This document shows positions 50,704-59,668 of a stretch of 64,000 nt of DNA, piece by piece. Below the pieces are notes generated by a model, which ran no database searches, was not told the origin of the DNA, and saw nothing but the letters and a program-made list of their open reading frames with translations. Position 1 is the first letter of the stretch. Every line of letters starts with the position of its first letter. A program made the position numbers and the translations under genes. The stretch lies in NCBI RefSeq assembly GCF_000418555.1, contig NZ_ATKM01000012.1:62001-126000 (forward strand). The letters run 5' to 3'. The stretch is from Pseudomonas sp. P818. Its GTDB lineage: Bacteria; Pseudomonadota; Gammaproteobacteria; Pseudomonadales; Pseudomonadaceae.

Positions 50704-52146
50704 TCAGATCGGGTAGTGACGCGGGCCGTTCTGCACCGTCACCCAGCGCAACTGGGTGAAGTGATCGATGCTCGCGCTGGAGCCGAAACTGCCGTAGCCG
50801 CTGGATTTCACCCCGCCGAACGGCATCGGCGCCTCGTCGTGCACGGTCGGCCCGTTGATGTGGCAGATGCCCGACTCCACCCGCTGCGCCAGATTCAGCG
50901 CACGCGACACGTCACGGCTGAAGATCGCCGAGGACAGGCCGAACTCCGAATCATTGGCCAGGCGCAGCAGCTCTTCGTCACCCTGCCCGCGCAGGATCAC
51001 CGCCACCGGACCGAAGGACTCCTCGCGGTACAGGCGCATGGCCGGAGTGACGCGGTCGAGCAGCACCGGCTGCATCACGCTGCCATCGATCTGCCCGCCG
51101 GCCAGCAGCACGGCGCCCTTGTCCAGGGCATCCTGCACCAGGGTCATGATGCGCTCGCCAGCAGCGGCGTCGATCAGCGAACCGAGCACGGCCTCACCCG
51201 GCAAGCCGGCCTTGAGCGTGCCGACCTTGGCAGCCAGGCGCGCAGCGAAATCGTCGGCAATGCGCTCGTCCACCACCAGGCGTTCGGTGGACATGCAGAT
51301 CTGCCCCTGGTTGAAGTAGGCACCGAAAGCCGAGGCGGCCACGGCCTGCTCCAGGTCGGCGTCGTCCAGCACCAGCAGCGGCGCCTTGCCGCCCAGCTCC
51401 AGTACCGCAGGCTTCAGATGTTTCGCGGCGAGCTGGCCGATGATCCGCCCGACGTGGGTGGATCCGGTGAAGTTGACGCGGCGCACCGCCGGGTTGGCTA
51501 CCAACCGTTCGACGATGGCAGCGGCATCGGCCGGGGCGTTACTGATGACATTGACCACGCCATCGCCGAGGCCAGCCTGCTGCAGCACCTCACCAATCAG
51601 CGCGTGCACCGCCGGGCTGTTCTCCGAGGCCTTGAGCACCACGGTGTTGCCGCAGGCCAGGGGCATCGCCAGGGCGCGAGTGCCGAGGATGATCGGCGCG
51701 TTCCACGGGGCGATACCCAGCACCACGCCACAGGGCTGACGCAATGCCATGGCGAAGCTGCCGGGCACGTCGGAGGGAATCACCTCACCTTTTATCTGCG
51801 TGGTCATGCCGGCGGCATCGCGCAGCATGTTGGCCGCCAGCTTGACGTTGAAGCCGTACCAGTCGGCGGTGGCACCGGTTTCCACGGCCATGGCCATGAA
51901 GCGGTCACGATTGGCCTCGAGCAAACGGGCGGCCTCCAGCAGGCGCGCGCGACGCTCGCCCGGCCCCAGCGCGGCCCAGCCCGGAAAGGCCGCCTGCGCG
52001 GCGGCGACGGCGGCATCGGCGTCTTCGAGGGTTGCGGCGGCGACGCGACTGACGGTCGCGCCGGTGAAAGGGCTACGGCGCTCGAACACTGCGCCGCCCG
52101 TGGCCGGGCGCGTCTGCCCGGCGATCAGCAAAGGCACTTCGAACAT
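50704..52146 (-). CDS. vdh: Vanillin dehydrogenase
   Basis: 480 residues from the ATG at 52146. NAD(P)-dependent aldehyde dehydrogenase that oxidises vanillin to vanillate and 4-hydroxybenzaldehyde to 4-hydroxybenzoate. Motifs: GIAPWNAPIILGTRALAMPL, NFTGSTHVGR, the general-base Glu in AVLELGGKAPLLVLDDADLE and the nucleophile Cys in NQGQICMSTERLVV. The C-terminal GGVKSSGYGSFG is present. It sits 60 bp after ech and before fcs, so it takes the aldehyde released by Ech. Confidence 0.94.
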   Translation of the reverse strand: MFEVPLLIAGQTRPATGGAVFERRSPFTGATVSRVAAATLEDADAAVAAAQAAFPGWAALGPGERRARLLEAARLLEANRDRFMAMAVETGATADWYGFNVKLAANMLRDAAGMTTQIKGEVIPSDVPGSFAMALRQPCGVVLGIAPWNAPIILGTRALAMPLACGNTVVLKASENSPAVHALIGEVLQQAGLGDGVVNVISNAPADAAAIVERLVANPAVRRVNFTGSTHVGRIIGQLAAKHLKPAVLELGGKAPLLVLDDADLEQAVAASAFGAYFNQGQICMSTERLVVDERIADDFAARLAAKVGTLKAGLPGEAVLGSLIDAAAGERIMTLVQDALDKGAVLLAGGQIDGSVMQPVLLDRVTPAMRLYREESFGPVAVILRGQGDEELLRLANDSEFGLSSAIFSRDVSRALNLAQRVESGICHINGPTVHDEAPMPFGGVKSSGYGSFGSSASIDHFTQLRWVTVQNGPRHYPI

Positions 52147-52206
52147 GGTCTGGCTCCATCTTGTGATTGTTATACGGGGGGCGGGCACGACCACCCCTGG
52201 CACAGC

Positions 52207-53037
52207 TCAGCGTTTGTAGGCCTGCAGACCCGGCTTGATGCTCTTGTCGTCGAGGAACTGCTTCATGCCCTGCTCGCGGCCACCTTCCTTGTCCAGCAGG
52301 CGCGACTGGTCGAGCTTGGCGTACAGGTAGTCTTCGTTCTGCTCCCAGGTCAGCTCGCGGCAACGCTTGAAGCCGATCTTCGCCGCACGCATCACCACCG
52401 GGTTCTTCTCCAGCAGGTTACGCGCCAGTTCGATGGTGGTCTCGCGCAGTTGCGCCAGCGGGACGCTCTCGTTGACCAGGCCCATCTCGGCGGCTTTCTG
52501 CCCGCCGAAGGTCTTGCCGGTCATGATGTAGTACAGCGACTGACGATGGCCCACGGTGTCAGCCATGGCCTTGCTCACCAGGTTGCCCGGCGGGATGCCC
52601 CAGTTGATTTCCGACAGGCCGAAGGTGGCTTCATCGGCGCAGATGGCCAGGTCGCAGGCCACCAGCGGGCTGAAACCACCGCCGAAGCACCAGCCGTTGA
52701 CCATGGCGATGGTCGGCTTGGCGTACATGCGCAGCAGCTTCCACTGCCAGGTCGAGGCCTCGCGGCGAATCTTCTCCTGCAGGATTTCCGGGCCGGCATC
52801 GACTTCACGGAAGTACTCCTTCAGATCCATGCCCGCGGTCCAGGACTCGCCCGCACCGGTCAGCACCAGCACGCCGACGTCGGCGTCCTGCTCCAGGGTT
52901 TCCAGCACATCGACCATCTCGCGGTTGAGGGTCGGGCTCATGGCGTTGCGCTTTTCCGGGCGGTTCAGCGTAACCCAGCCGATGCCCTCCTCGACGTCGA
53001 CCTTGACGGTTTGCCAGCGCGATTCGTACTTGCTCAT
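52207..53037 (-). CDS. ech: Hydroxycinnamoyl-CoA hydratase-lyase (feruloyl-CoA hydratase/lyase)
   Basis: 276 residues from the ATG at 53037 (AGGAC upstream), the length of the P. fluorescens/P. putida enzyme. A crotonase-fold enzyme that hydrates feruloyl-CoA and splits it into vanillin and acetyl-CoA. Key stretches: ESWTAGMDLKEYFREVD, VNGWCFGGGFSPLVACDLAI and GLSEINWGIPPGN with the catalytic Glu. YLYAKLDQSRL near the C-terminus holds the Tyr that recognises the 4-hydroxyl. It is the first gene of ech-vdh-fcs-thiolase, behind a 14-bp inverted repeat. Confidence 0.96.
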   Translation of the reverse strand: MSKYESRWQTVKVDVEEGIGWVTLNRPEKRNAMSPTLNREMVDVLETLEQDADVGVLVLTGAGESWTAGMDLKEYFREVDAGPEILQEKIRREASTWQWKLLRMYAKPTIAMVNGWCFGGGFSPLVACDLAICADEATFGLSEINWGIPPGNLVSKAMADTVGHRQSLYYIMTGKTFGGQKAAEMGLVNESVPLAQLRETTIELARNLLEKNPVVMRAAKIGFKRCRELTWEQNEDYLYAKLDQSRLLDKEGGREQGMKQFLDDKSIKPGLQAYKR

Positions 53038-53080
53038 TTGGGTGTCCTGCATGTGTGGGGTAGATGTGCTCAAGGTAGGC

Positions 53081-53115
53081 CGAGCAAATAGTTATGTCAA
53101 TTAACTATTTGCTCG
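53081..53115. promoter_or_regulatory. Operator-like inverted repeat upstream of ech
   Basis: CGAGCAAATAGTTA (53081-53094) and TAACTATTTGCTCG (53102-53115) are exact complements with a 7-nt spacer, 44-78 bp before the ech start. The shape and AT-rich centre suit a MarR-type repressor such as FerR/FerC, which respond to hydroxycinnamoyl-CoA. No MarR gene is present in this window, so the regulator must lie elsewhere. Confidence 0.65.
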
Positions 53116-53226
53116 ATCTGTTCGATCACCGCACCAATAGAATCGGTGGATACAGCTCTATCGACGCCATCATTAAGCTGATTAACGAAAACTCTCGACA
53201 GACAGCACAGACAGTCATCATCGGCT

Positions 53227-54429
53227 TCAGGCCGGAGCAGCGGCGCGACGTTCTCGACTGCCCATCGCGACCACTACCAGGGCTGCCACCAACAGCCCTG
53301 GCGCGGCGGCCATCAGCACACCGGCCGTACCCGCGCCGGCGGCCAGGATGTGCCCGGCGGCCAGCGGTCCGCTCACCGAGCCCAAGCGGCCGACGGCCAC
53401 CGCAGCCCCCACGCCGGTAGCCCGCACCTGCGTCGGGTAATAGGCCGGCGCCAGGGCATAGAGCACCAGTTGCGCGGCCATCACGAAAACCCCGGCTGCG
53501 AAGCCTGCTGCCGCCATGCTTGCCAGATTGGTAGAGAAGCCGATCCCGGCCAGCGCCAGTAGCAGCCCGAGGTAGATGCACAGCACCACCGGCGTGCGCT
53601 GGAAGCGATCGAGCAGCACCCCGCCGAGCAGCGAGCCGAGAGCCCCGCCGATGTTGAAGACCATCTGCACCGTGCCGGCCTGCGGCTTGCTGAACCCAAG
53701 TTCCAGCAGCAGCGACGGCAGCCAGTTGAGCAACATGTACATCACGGTCAGGGTGAAGAAGTAGCTGATCCACAACGACAGGGTGATGCGCGTGCGACCA
53801 TCGCCGCACAGCGCCGCCACGGTGGACGGCCGGTCCTGCGTGGCGCGTGTCTGCTGCTGGTGGAATGCCGAGGACTCCGGCAGCAGCCATAGCATCAGCG
53901 GCGCGATGGCCAGTGGAGCGACGCCGCCGATGATGAATACCCATTGCCAGGCCTCGCCTGCCAGCATGCCGATCACCGCAGCAGCCGCGCCGCCCAGGGG
54001 CACGCCGCAATACATGATGCTGATGGCCGTGCTGCGCTGACGCTCCTCGACCGCCTCGGCACACAGGGCGATCAGGTTGGGCAACGCTGCCCCCAGGCCG
54101 AGCCCGGTCAGGAAGCGTGCGGCCAGCAGCCCGGTCAGACTGCTGGTGTAGGCCGTCCACAGGGAAAAGATGCCGAACAGTACCACGGCCGCCACCAGCA
54201 CCTTCTTGCGCCCGATGCGATCGGCGACATAGCCGCCAAGGAACGCTCCGGGCAGCAGGCCGATGATGCTGGCACTGAACATCCAACCCATCATGCCCGG
54301 CTCCAGGCTGAAGGCGGCACGTATGCCGGCGGCAGCGACGCCAGCCGATTGCAGATCAAGCCCTTCGATCAGAGCGACGATGAAACAGATGACGATGGTC
54401 AGCCGGGAGCGGCGTGATGAAGTTTGCAT
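53227..54429 (-). CDS. MFS transporter, aromatic acid:H+ symporter family
   Basis: 400 residues from the ATG at 54429; 12 membrane segments. AAHS-type features: the N-terminal Asp in IEGLDLQSAGVAAAGIRAAF, the loop DRIGRKKVLVAA between helices 2 and 3, and FLTGLGLGAALPNLIALCAE. These proteins import 4-hydroxybenzoate, hydroxycinnamates or phenylpropanoids. Its place just upstream of ech on the same strand suggests ferulate or p-coumarate as substrate. The gap to ech contains the operator-like repeat, so ech has its own promoter. Confidence 0.88.
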   Translation of the reverse strand: MQTSSRRSRLTIVICFIVALIEGLDLQSAGVAAAGIRAAFSLEPGMMGWMFSASIIGLLPGAFLGGYVADRIGRKKVLVAAVVLFGIFSLWTAYTSSLTGLLAARFLTGLGLGAALPNLIALCAEAVEERQRSTAISIMYCGVPLGGAAAAVIGMLAGEAWQWVFIIGGVAPLAIAPLMLWLLPESSAFHQQQTRATQDRPSTVAALCGDGRTRITLSLWISYFFTLTVMYMLLNWLPSLLLELGFSKPQAGTVQMVFNIGGALGSLLGGVLLDRFQRTPVVLCIYLGLLLALAGIGFSTNLASMAAAGFAAGVFVMAAQLVLYALAPAYYPTQVRATGVGAAVAVGRLGSVSGPLAAGHILAAGAGTAGVLMAAAPGLLVAALVVVAMGSRERRAAAPA

Positions 54430-54725
54430 GGCGCAGTCTCGCTCTTGTTGTTTTTGTTCAGGAATGGCGAAGAGGCCCATTGGCCTCGCTACAAAAAGAT
54501 TAACAAACAAAACTAAAAAATCACGCCCAGATCAAACGCCTACCTCGGCCCTTCCATATCCTTTAAAAACAAACAGTTAAATCAGTTATCGTGAATTTAT
54601 CACTTATTAGTTAATGATTTTAATGTTCGATAATCGGCCATTCTGGTTTGATAAGCCTGATGACCGCTCCCATTCTCTGTGCGCAACGGCGATCCGCCGG
54701 ACAACAACAAAAAAGGATATCGAGC
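54430..54725. promoter_or_regulatory. AT-rich divergent promoter region of transporter and porin
   Basis: 296 bp with much lower GC than the genes on either side. It contains A-runs at 54490-54530 and TTAA/TTAT-rich sequence at 54560-54640. A GTGA-N5-TCAC dyad occurs at 54591-54603. It should drive the AAHS transporter (minus) and the OprD-type porin (plus). Confidence 0.5.
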
Positions 54726-56024
54726 ATGCCTACCAGGCCTCTTTGTGCCGCCTTCGCGCGCAGCCCCCTACCCCAAGCCGTCGCCCTGTGCAGCATCGCC
54801 ATGTCCCTGGGTGCCCAGGCCCAGGGCTTCATCGAAGACAGTCACGCCAACCTGACCCTGCGCAACTACTACCTGGATCGCGACTACCAGGACGCTGGCG
54901 CCAAGTCCGAAGCGCGCGAGTGGGCACAGGGCTTCATCCTCAAGTTCCAGTCCGGTTTCACAGAGGGGCCGGTGGGCTTCGGCCTGGATGCCACCGGCCT
55001 GTTGGGCGTCAAGCTGGACTCCTCTCCAGAGCGCAGCGGCACCGAACTGCTACCGGTATCACCCAGCAGCGGCCGCGCTGCCGATGAGTATTCGCGCCTC
55101 GGCCTGACCGGCAAGATGAAATTCGACAAGACCCTGCTGCAGGCCGGTGACCTCAACCTGGCGCTGCCGTCGGCGCTCTCCAGCCCGTCGCGCCTGCTGC
55201 CGCAGACCTTTCGCGGCGGCTATCTGACCTCCTCGCAGATCGACAGCCTGACCCTGCACGGCGGCTACGTGGACCGCATCGCCAAACGCAACTCCACCGA
55301 CTACGAGGCCATGACCGTCGCGTCGCCCAATGGCCGCTTCAATGGCCGCGCCACCACCTCGCACATGGCCTTCATCGGCGGCGACTACGCCCTGTCCCCG
55401 GATCTGACAATCAAGGCCCACTACCTGGAAGTGGCCGACCTCTACGACCAGGGCTATTTGGGCGTCTTGCACAGGATGCCGGTCGGCCCCGGCACCCTGA
55501 GTACCGACCTGCGCGCCTTCTTCAGCGACGAAAACGGCAGCGCCGACGCCGGCAAGGTGGACAACCAGCACCTGTCGCTGCAATTCGCCTACGCCCTGAG
55601 CGGCCATCGCTGGACGCTCGGCTACGCCCACCAGGGTGGTGACACTGCCACGCCGTACATTTCCGGCACCGAGCTGATGGGCATCAGCGAAATGACCATG
55701 AGCTCCGACTACCTCAACGCCAAGGAGCGCATGTGGCAGGCCATCTGGGATTACGACTTTGCCACTGCCGGCATCCCCGGTCTGACCGCACGCCTGCGCT
55801 ACGTGCGTGGTGACAACATCGAACTGGCGGCCTTCGCTGTCGATGACCGCAAGGAGCGTGAAGCTCAGTGGGAAATGGGCTACGTGATTCAGGACGGCCC
55901 GCTGCGCGGCGTCGGCCTGCGTGTGCGGCAATCGTTCTACCGTAACGACTTCCCAGCTGGCGCGGCCTTCCGCGACGAAAACCAGACGCGCCTGATGGTC
56001 ACCTACAACCTGCCGATCTGGTGA
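54726..56024 (+). CDS. OprD-family outer-membrane porin
   Basis: 432 residues from the ATG at 54726 with a signal peptide ending at LGAQA before QGFIEDSHANL. The mature protein shows OprD landmarks: SHANLTLRNYYLDRDY, EWAQGFILKFQSGFTEGPVG, FGLDATGLLGVKLDSSP, SRLGLTGKMKFDKTLLQAGD and the C-terminal barrel strand LMVTYNLPIW ending in an aromatic residue. An 18-stranded channel for small carboxylates; the subgroup near OpdK (vanillate) would fit the hydroxycinnamate neighbours, though the substrate is inferred from context. Confidence 0.9.
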   Translation: MPTRPLCAAFARSPLPQAVALCSIAMSLGAQAQGFIEDSHANLTLRNYYLDRDYQDAGAKSEAREWAQGFILKFQSGFTEGPVGFGLDATGLLGVKLDSSPERSGTELLPVSPSSGRAADEYSRLGLTGKMKFDKTLLQAGDLNLALPSALSSPSRLLPQTFRGGYLTSSQIDSLTLHGGYVDRIAKRNSTDYEAMTVASPNGRFNGRATTSHMAFIGGDYALSPDLTIKAHYLEVADLYDQGYLGVLHRMPVGPGTLSTDLRAFFSDENGSADAGKVDNQHLSLQFAYALSGHRWTLGYAHQGGDTATPYISGTELMGISEMTMSSDYLNAKERMWQAIWDYDFATAGIPGLTARLRYVRGDNIELAAFAVDDRKEREAQWEMGYVIQDGPLRGVGLRVRQSFYRNDFPAGAAFRDENQTRLMVTYNLPIW

Positions 56025-56063
56025 CGAATCGAGCAGCTCGCGTCGCTTCATGGCGACGCACAT

Positions 56064-57017
56064 TCACCAGGCACTCGCCTGGCGCAACATCCGCAATGCG
56101 GCTTCGTCCAGCTCCAGCGTCATGGCAGCCTGCAATGCACGCAACTGCGCCAGGCTGGTGGCGCTGGCGATCGGCGCGCTGATCCCCGGCTGCGCCATCA
56201 ACCAGGCCAGCGCAATGCTGGCGGGGCTGACGCCGAGCCGCTCGCTGAGCAGTGCCAGGGCGTCCAGAATGCGCTGGCCACGTTCCGTGAAGTACCGTTC
56301 CAGATCCTCGGCCCGTGCAGCCTGGCGGATGTCGTCAAGCGTACGGTACTTGCCGCTGAGAAAGCCGGAAGCAAGGCTGAAGTAGCTGACCACGCCGAGG
56401 TTGTTGGCCTGGGCATAGGCCTGCAGCCGAGTCTCGTAGCCCTGGCGGTCGTACAGGTTGTATTCCAGCTGCAGTGCGCCATAGCTCGGCAGGCCGGCGT
56501 CGCTGGCAGTCGTCTGGGCAGCGTCGAGTTGCTCACGGCTGTAGTTGGAGGCGCCAATCGCGCGTACCTTGCCACTGAGGATCAGGCTTTCGTATGCCCG
56601 CAGGGTTTCCTCGTGCGGCGTCTGCACGTCGGGATAGTGGGAGAAGTACAGGTCGATGTAGTCGGTACGCAGACGTCGCAACGAATCCTCCACCGCACGC
56701 AGGATCCACTGCCGCGACAGCCCGCCGCTTTCGCCCATCGGGGCGCCGACCTTGGTGAACAGGGTCAGGCGATCACGCAGGCCGGGATTGGCCGCCAGCC
56801 ACTGCCCGATGATCAGCTCGGACTCGCCCCCGGCATGCCCTTCCACCCAATTGGAATACACATCGGCCGTGTCCACCGTGGCAATCCCGACTTCGAAGGC
56901 GGCGCTCAGCAATTCATGCGAGGCACGCGCATCCAGCGTCCAGCCAAACACATTGCCACCCAGTACCAGCGGCGAAATCCTCAAACCGGTATTACCCAAG
57001 GCCTTGCTCGCGGACAT
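56064..57017 (-). CDS. Aldo/keto reductase
   Basis: 317 residues from the ATG at 57017 (AAGGAG 8 nt upstream). NADPH-dependent carbonyl reductase, TIM barrel. The catalytic tetrad can be read: Asp in TVDTADVYS with Tyr, Lys in LFTKVGAP and His in YFSHYPD. GASNYSREQLDAA and IASATSLAQL are the usual cofactor loops. It ends the minus-strand operon hydrolase-barrel-binding protein-reductase and follows a hairpin, so it may be less expressed. Substrate unknown. Confidence 0.9.
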   Translation of the reverse strand: MSASKALGNTGLRISPLVLGGNVFGWTLDARASHELLSAAFEVGIATVDTADVYSNWVEGHAGGESELIIGQWLAANPGLRDRLTLFTKVGAPMGESGGLSRQWILRAVEDSLRRLRTDYIDLYFSHYPDVQTPHEETLRAYESLILSGKVRAIGASNYSREQLDAAQTTASDAGLPSYGALQLEYNLYDRQGYETRLQAYAQANNLGVVSYFSLASGFLSGKYRTLDDIRQAARAEDLERYFTERGQRILDALALLSERLGVSPASIALAWLMAQPGISAPIASATSLAQLRALQAAMTLELDEAALRMLRQASAW

Positions 57018-57048
57018 ACCTGCTCCTTTTGCGATCATTCATAGGCAG

Positions 57049-57079
57049 CCGGCGCTGCAGGCCAGGCCCACAGCGCCGG
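57049..57079. other. Hairpin downstream of the first PotF-like gene
   Basis: CCGGCGCTG (57049-57057) and CAGCGCCGG (57071-57079), 13-nt loop, lie between the binding-protein stop and the reductase start. No T-run; likely stabilises the 3' end of the abundant binding-protein message. Confidence 0.5.
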
Positions 57080-57085
57080 TGCGGC

Positions 57086-58183
57086 TCACTTGCCAGTGCG
57101 GATGCTGTTCCAGGTGCGCATGCGAACACGCTCGGTTTTCAGCGACAGCGCCTTGAGTGCGTACAGCGAGTCCATCCTGTCGGCCGGGATGTACATGCTG
57201 GGATTGTCACGCACTTCGGCGTCGACGAAGGGCGTGGCCTCCTTGTTGGGGTTGGGGTAGCCGATGGCGTTACTGGCCTTGGCGATCACTTCCGGGCGCA
57301 GGATGTAGTTGATGAAGGCATGGGCCTCGTCAACGTTCTGCGCGCCCTTGGGGATGACCATCACGTCCGACCACAGCGGCGCACCTTCCTTGGGCAGGAA
57401 CATATCGATCTTCACGCCCTTGCCGGCCGCAACGGCCATCTTGCGCGCCAGCTCGATGCCGCCCGACCAGCCCACCGCCACGCAGATCTCGCCGTTGGCC
57501 AGGTCATAGCCGTAACGCGATGAGTTGAAGTAGGTGATGTGCGGGCGGATCGTCATCATCAGGTCCTGCGCCTTGCGATAGTCCTCAGCTTTCTCCGAGT
57601 TCGGATCAAGACCAAGATAGGCCAGTGCAATCGGCAGGATGTCGCCGGGTGAATCGAGGAAACCGACCCCGCACGAGGTGAGCTTGGAGAGATTCTCCGG
57701 CTTGAAGATCACATCCCAGCTATCGAGCTTCACGTCCGGCCCGAGTGCCGCGCGTACCTTGTCGACGTTGTAGCCGATCAGGTTGGTGCCCCACATGTAG
57801 GGCACGGCGTACTGGTTGCCTTCATCGCCACTGTTGGCCAGCTCGGCCATGAAGGTTTCGTCGAGCAGATGCCAGTTGGGCAGCTTGCTGCGATCGAGCT
57901 TCTCGAAGGTACCCGCCCCGATGAAGGTGCCCAGCGAGGCGCTGCCCGGAAAGGCCACGTCGTAACCGGAGTTGCCGGTCAGCAGCTTCGATTGCAGGGT
58001 TTCGGCACTATCGAACACGTCGTAGACCGGGCGAATACCGGTTTCGGCCTCGAAACCCTTGAGGATCTCGGGCGGCATGTATTCGATCCAATTGTAGATC
58101 CTCACCGTACGCTGTTCGGCTTGAACGCCAGCGGCGCCCGTCAGTGCCAGGGTCAGAGCGGCGACCATAGGTAATGCTTTCAT
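57086..58183 (-). CDS. PotF/SpuD-like periplasmic binding protein with altered ligand site
   Basis: 365 residues with signal peptide (cleaved after GVQA). Clearly of the polyamine-binding PotF/SpuD family: VRIYNWIEYMPPEILKGFEA, TGNSGYDVAFPGSASL, LTSCGVGFLDSPGDILPIAL and YILRPEVIAKASNAIGYPN. Compared with PotF from memory, the Ser-Asp pair after the ligand Trp is Ile-Glu here (W32, I33, E34, Y35), and WAGD is WSGG (239-242), removing the Asp that contacts the amine. Asp273 (SDVMVIP) is kept. The ligand is therefore probably not putrescine or spermidine. No permease or ATPase gene is near. Confidence 0.85.
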   Translation of the reverse strand: MKALPMVAALTLALTGAAGVQAEQRTVRIYNWIEYMPPEILKGFEAETGIRPVYDVFDSAETLQSKLLTGNSGYDVAFPGSASLGTFIGAGTFEKLDRSKLPNWHLLDETFMAELANSGDEGNQYAVPYMWGTNLIGYNVDKVRAALGPDVKLDSWDVIFKPENLSKLTSCGVGFLDSPGDILPIALAYLGLDPNSEKAEDYRKAQDLMMTIRPHITYFNSSRYGYDLANGEICVAVGWSGGIELARKMAVAAGKGVKIDMFLPKEGAPLWSDVMVIPKGAQNVDEAHAFINYILRPEVIAKASNAIGYPNPNKEATPFVDAEVRDNPSMYIPADRMDSLYALKALSLKTERVRMRTWNSIRTGK

Positions 58184-58204
58184 CGCGATGTCTCCTGGCG
58201 CGGC

Positions 58205-59533
58205 TTAGTAACGGTAGGTGAAGTAGAGTTCGAGCGCACTGAAGCGATCGTCATTGCCGAACACCTGCTTGGCCGCCGACTTGGCGTCTACCCAGTTGTA
58301 GGCCAGCGAGGTGTACAGGCGCTCGGTCGGCGTCCAGTCGAGATAGACGACGTTCTCATTGGCGAAGCGGCGGTTGTCTACCTCGATGCCCTGATAGTTC
58401 TTCTGATCCAGCCAGAACTGATAGTGAATCGCGCCGAGGGTGAGCGTCTCGCTCAGGCGGGTCTTGATGGAGAACTGTTGCACGCGCTGGTTGGTGTTGA
58501 ACAGCACGTAGTTGCCCATCACGTCGCCGACCAGCCAGGTACCCCAATCGATGAATCCCTTGCTCAGCGGATCCCAGGATTTCTGGGTGTTGTCGGCCAG
58601 GTTGTCGTCACCGGAGAACAGCGCGTAGCGATAGCCCAGCACCGGTGTCAGCGGCAGCGACTCGAAGGTGTAGTCGGCCTGCGCGTACCAGGCCTTGGCA
58701 TCGTAATCGACGCCGTCACCGCTGCCACGCTGTACCGCGTACTCACCATTGAGCACCAGCGCATCGAGGCCTGGCAGCTTGCCCTGCAGCGCACGGAAGT
58801 TGTAGACCTGCATGCCGTCACGGCGCAGCGGCGTGGCGTAGGTGTTGGTCTGCGAGTCCACCTTCATGGCCATGGCGCCGAGGGTCACCTGGCCGTCCAG
58901 GTCATAGTCCAGGTTGGCGCCGTTGAGGCGAAAATCCCCCAGATGCGAGTCGGTACGCAGGCTGAAGGCCTGTGCCCGGAGGGCGCCATGATCCCAGGCG
59001 AGGATGCCCGAATCGCGGAAGGCACTGCGCGGCCCCAACCAGTAGGCACCATCGCCTCGCGCATCGAGGTTGCCGTCCATCACGATGAACCCGTTGCCCA
59101 CCAGATAGTTCTGCCGGCCGGCGGTAAAGGTCCACTCGCCCGCTCGGAAACCGGCATAGGCCTCTTCCATCGCCGTATAACCATCGGAACCACGGGTAAA
59201 ACCACCGGCGTCGCCGTCACCGAAGGTTTTCGCCGATACCACGGAGCCGCCGGCGATCAGATCGAAATCAGGGTCAACGGCGTATTTCAGCGTCACGCCT
59301 GGCTTGAGATAAAACTCCTGCCAGTCGACGCGGGTGCCTATGTTGCTGCCATCGCGCTGATCGATGCCGCCAGCACCGAAGTTGACGTTACGCGTGGAAA
59401 CGGTCGCACCACCGACAGTCAGAGTGGCTTCGCCGGAGAGCCTGCCCTCTTCGAAGGTGTAACCGGCCATGACATTGGCACTACCGAGTACGGCAACGGC
59501 CAGTAGCGCGGGGTTGAAGGGAACGCGGGTCAT
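58205..59533 (-). CDS. Outer-membrane beta-barrel protein (alginate-export/porin-like)
   Basis: 442 residues from the ATG at 59533 (AGGAG 8 nt upstream) with a signal peptide ending near NVMAGYTFEEG. The rest is alternating-hydrophobicity strand pattern (LSGEATLTVGGATVSTRN, WQEFYLKPGVTLKYAVDPDF, WTFTAGRQNYLVGNGFIVMDG) ending in SALELYFTYRY with a terminal aromatic residue. It resembles the alginate-export-type barrels found beside binding-protein genes in Pseudomonas. It should let the ligand of the PotF-like proteins through the outer membrane. Start of the binding-protein gene is 21 bp downstream. Confidence 0.75.
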   Translation of the reverse strand: MTRVPFNPALLAVAVLGSANVMAGYTFEEGRLSGEATLTVGGATVSTRNVNFGAGGIDQRDGSNIGTRVDWQEFYLKPGVTLKYAVDPDFDLIAGGSVVSAKTFGDGDAGGFTRGSDGYTAMEEAYAGFRAGEWTFTAGRQNYLVGNGFIVMDGNLDARGDGAYWLGPRSAFRDSGILAWDHGALRAQAFSLRTDSHLGDFRLNGANLDYDLDGQVTLGAMAMKVDSQTNTYATPLRRDGMQVYNFRALQGKLPGLDALVLNGEYAVQRGSGDGVDYDAKAWYAQADYTFESLPLTPVLGYRYALFSGDDNLADNTQKSWDPLSKGFIDWGTWLVGDVMGNYVLFNTNQRVQQFSIKTRLSETLTLGAIHYQFWLDQKNYQGIEVDNRRFANENVVYLDWTPTERLYTSLAYNWVDAKSAAKQVFGNDDRFSALELYFTYRY

Positions 59534-59668
59534 GATGTGCTCCTGGGTAAGTTGTTTTTGTGTCACAGGGCAGTTGCAAAGCAGCTCGGCTCAAGCACGC
59601 ACCGGGCTGTGAATCGGCGGGCCCACCTGCGGTGGGTCGCCAGATCTTTCTTGTCTCTTTGGGCTGAA

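Noticed and set aside
48596..53091. Very long plus-strand open frames (706 and 802 residues) opposite ech, vdh and fcs
   Set aside because: They are antisense to well-conserved catabolic genes and have His/Gln/Arg-rich, non-protein-like sequence.
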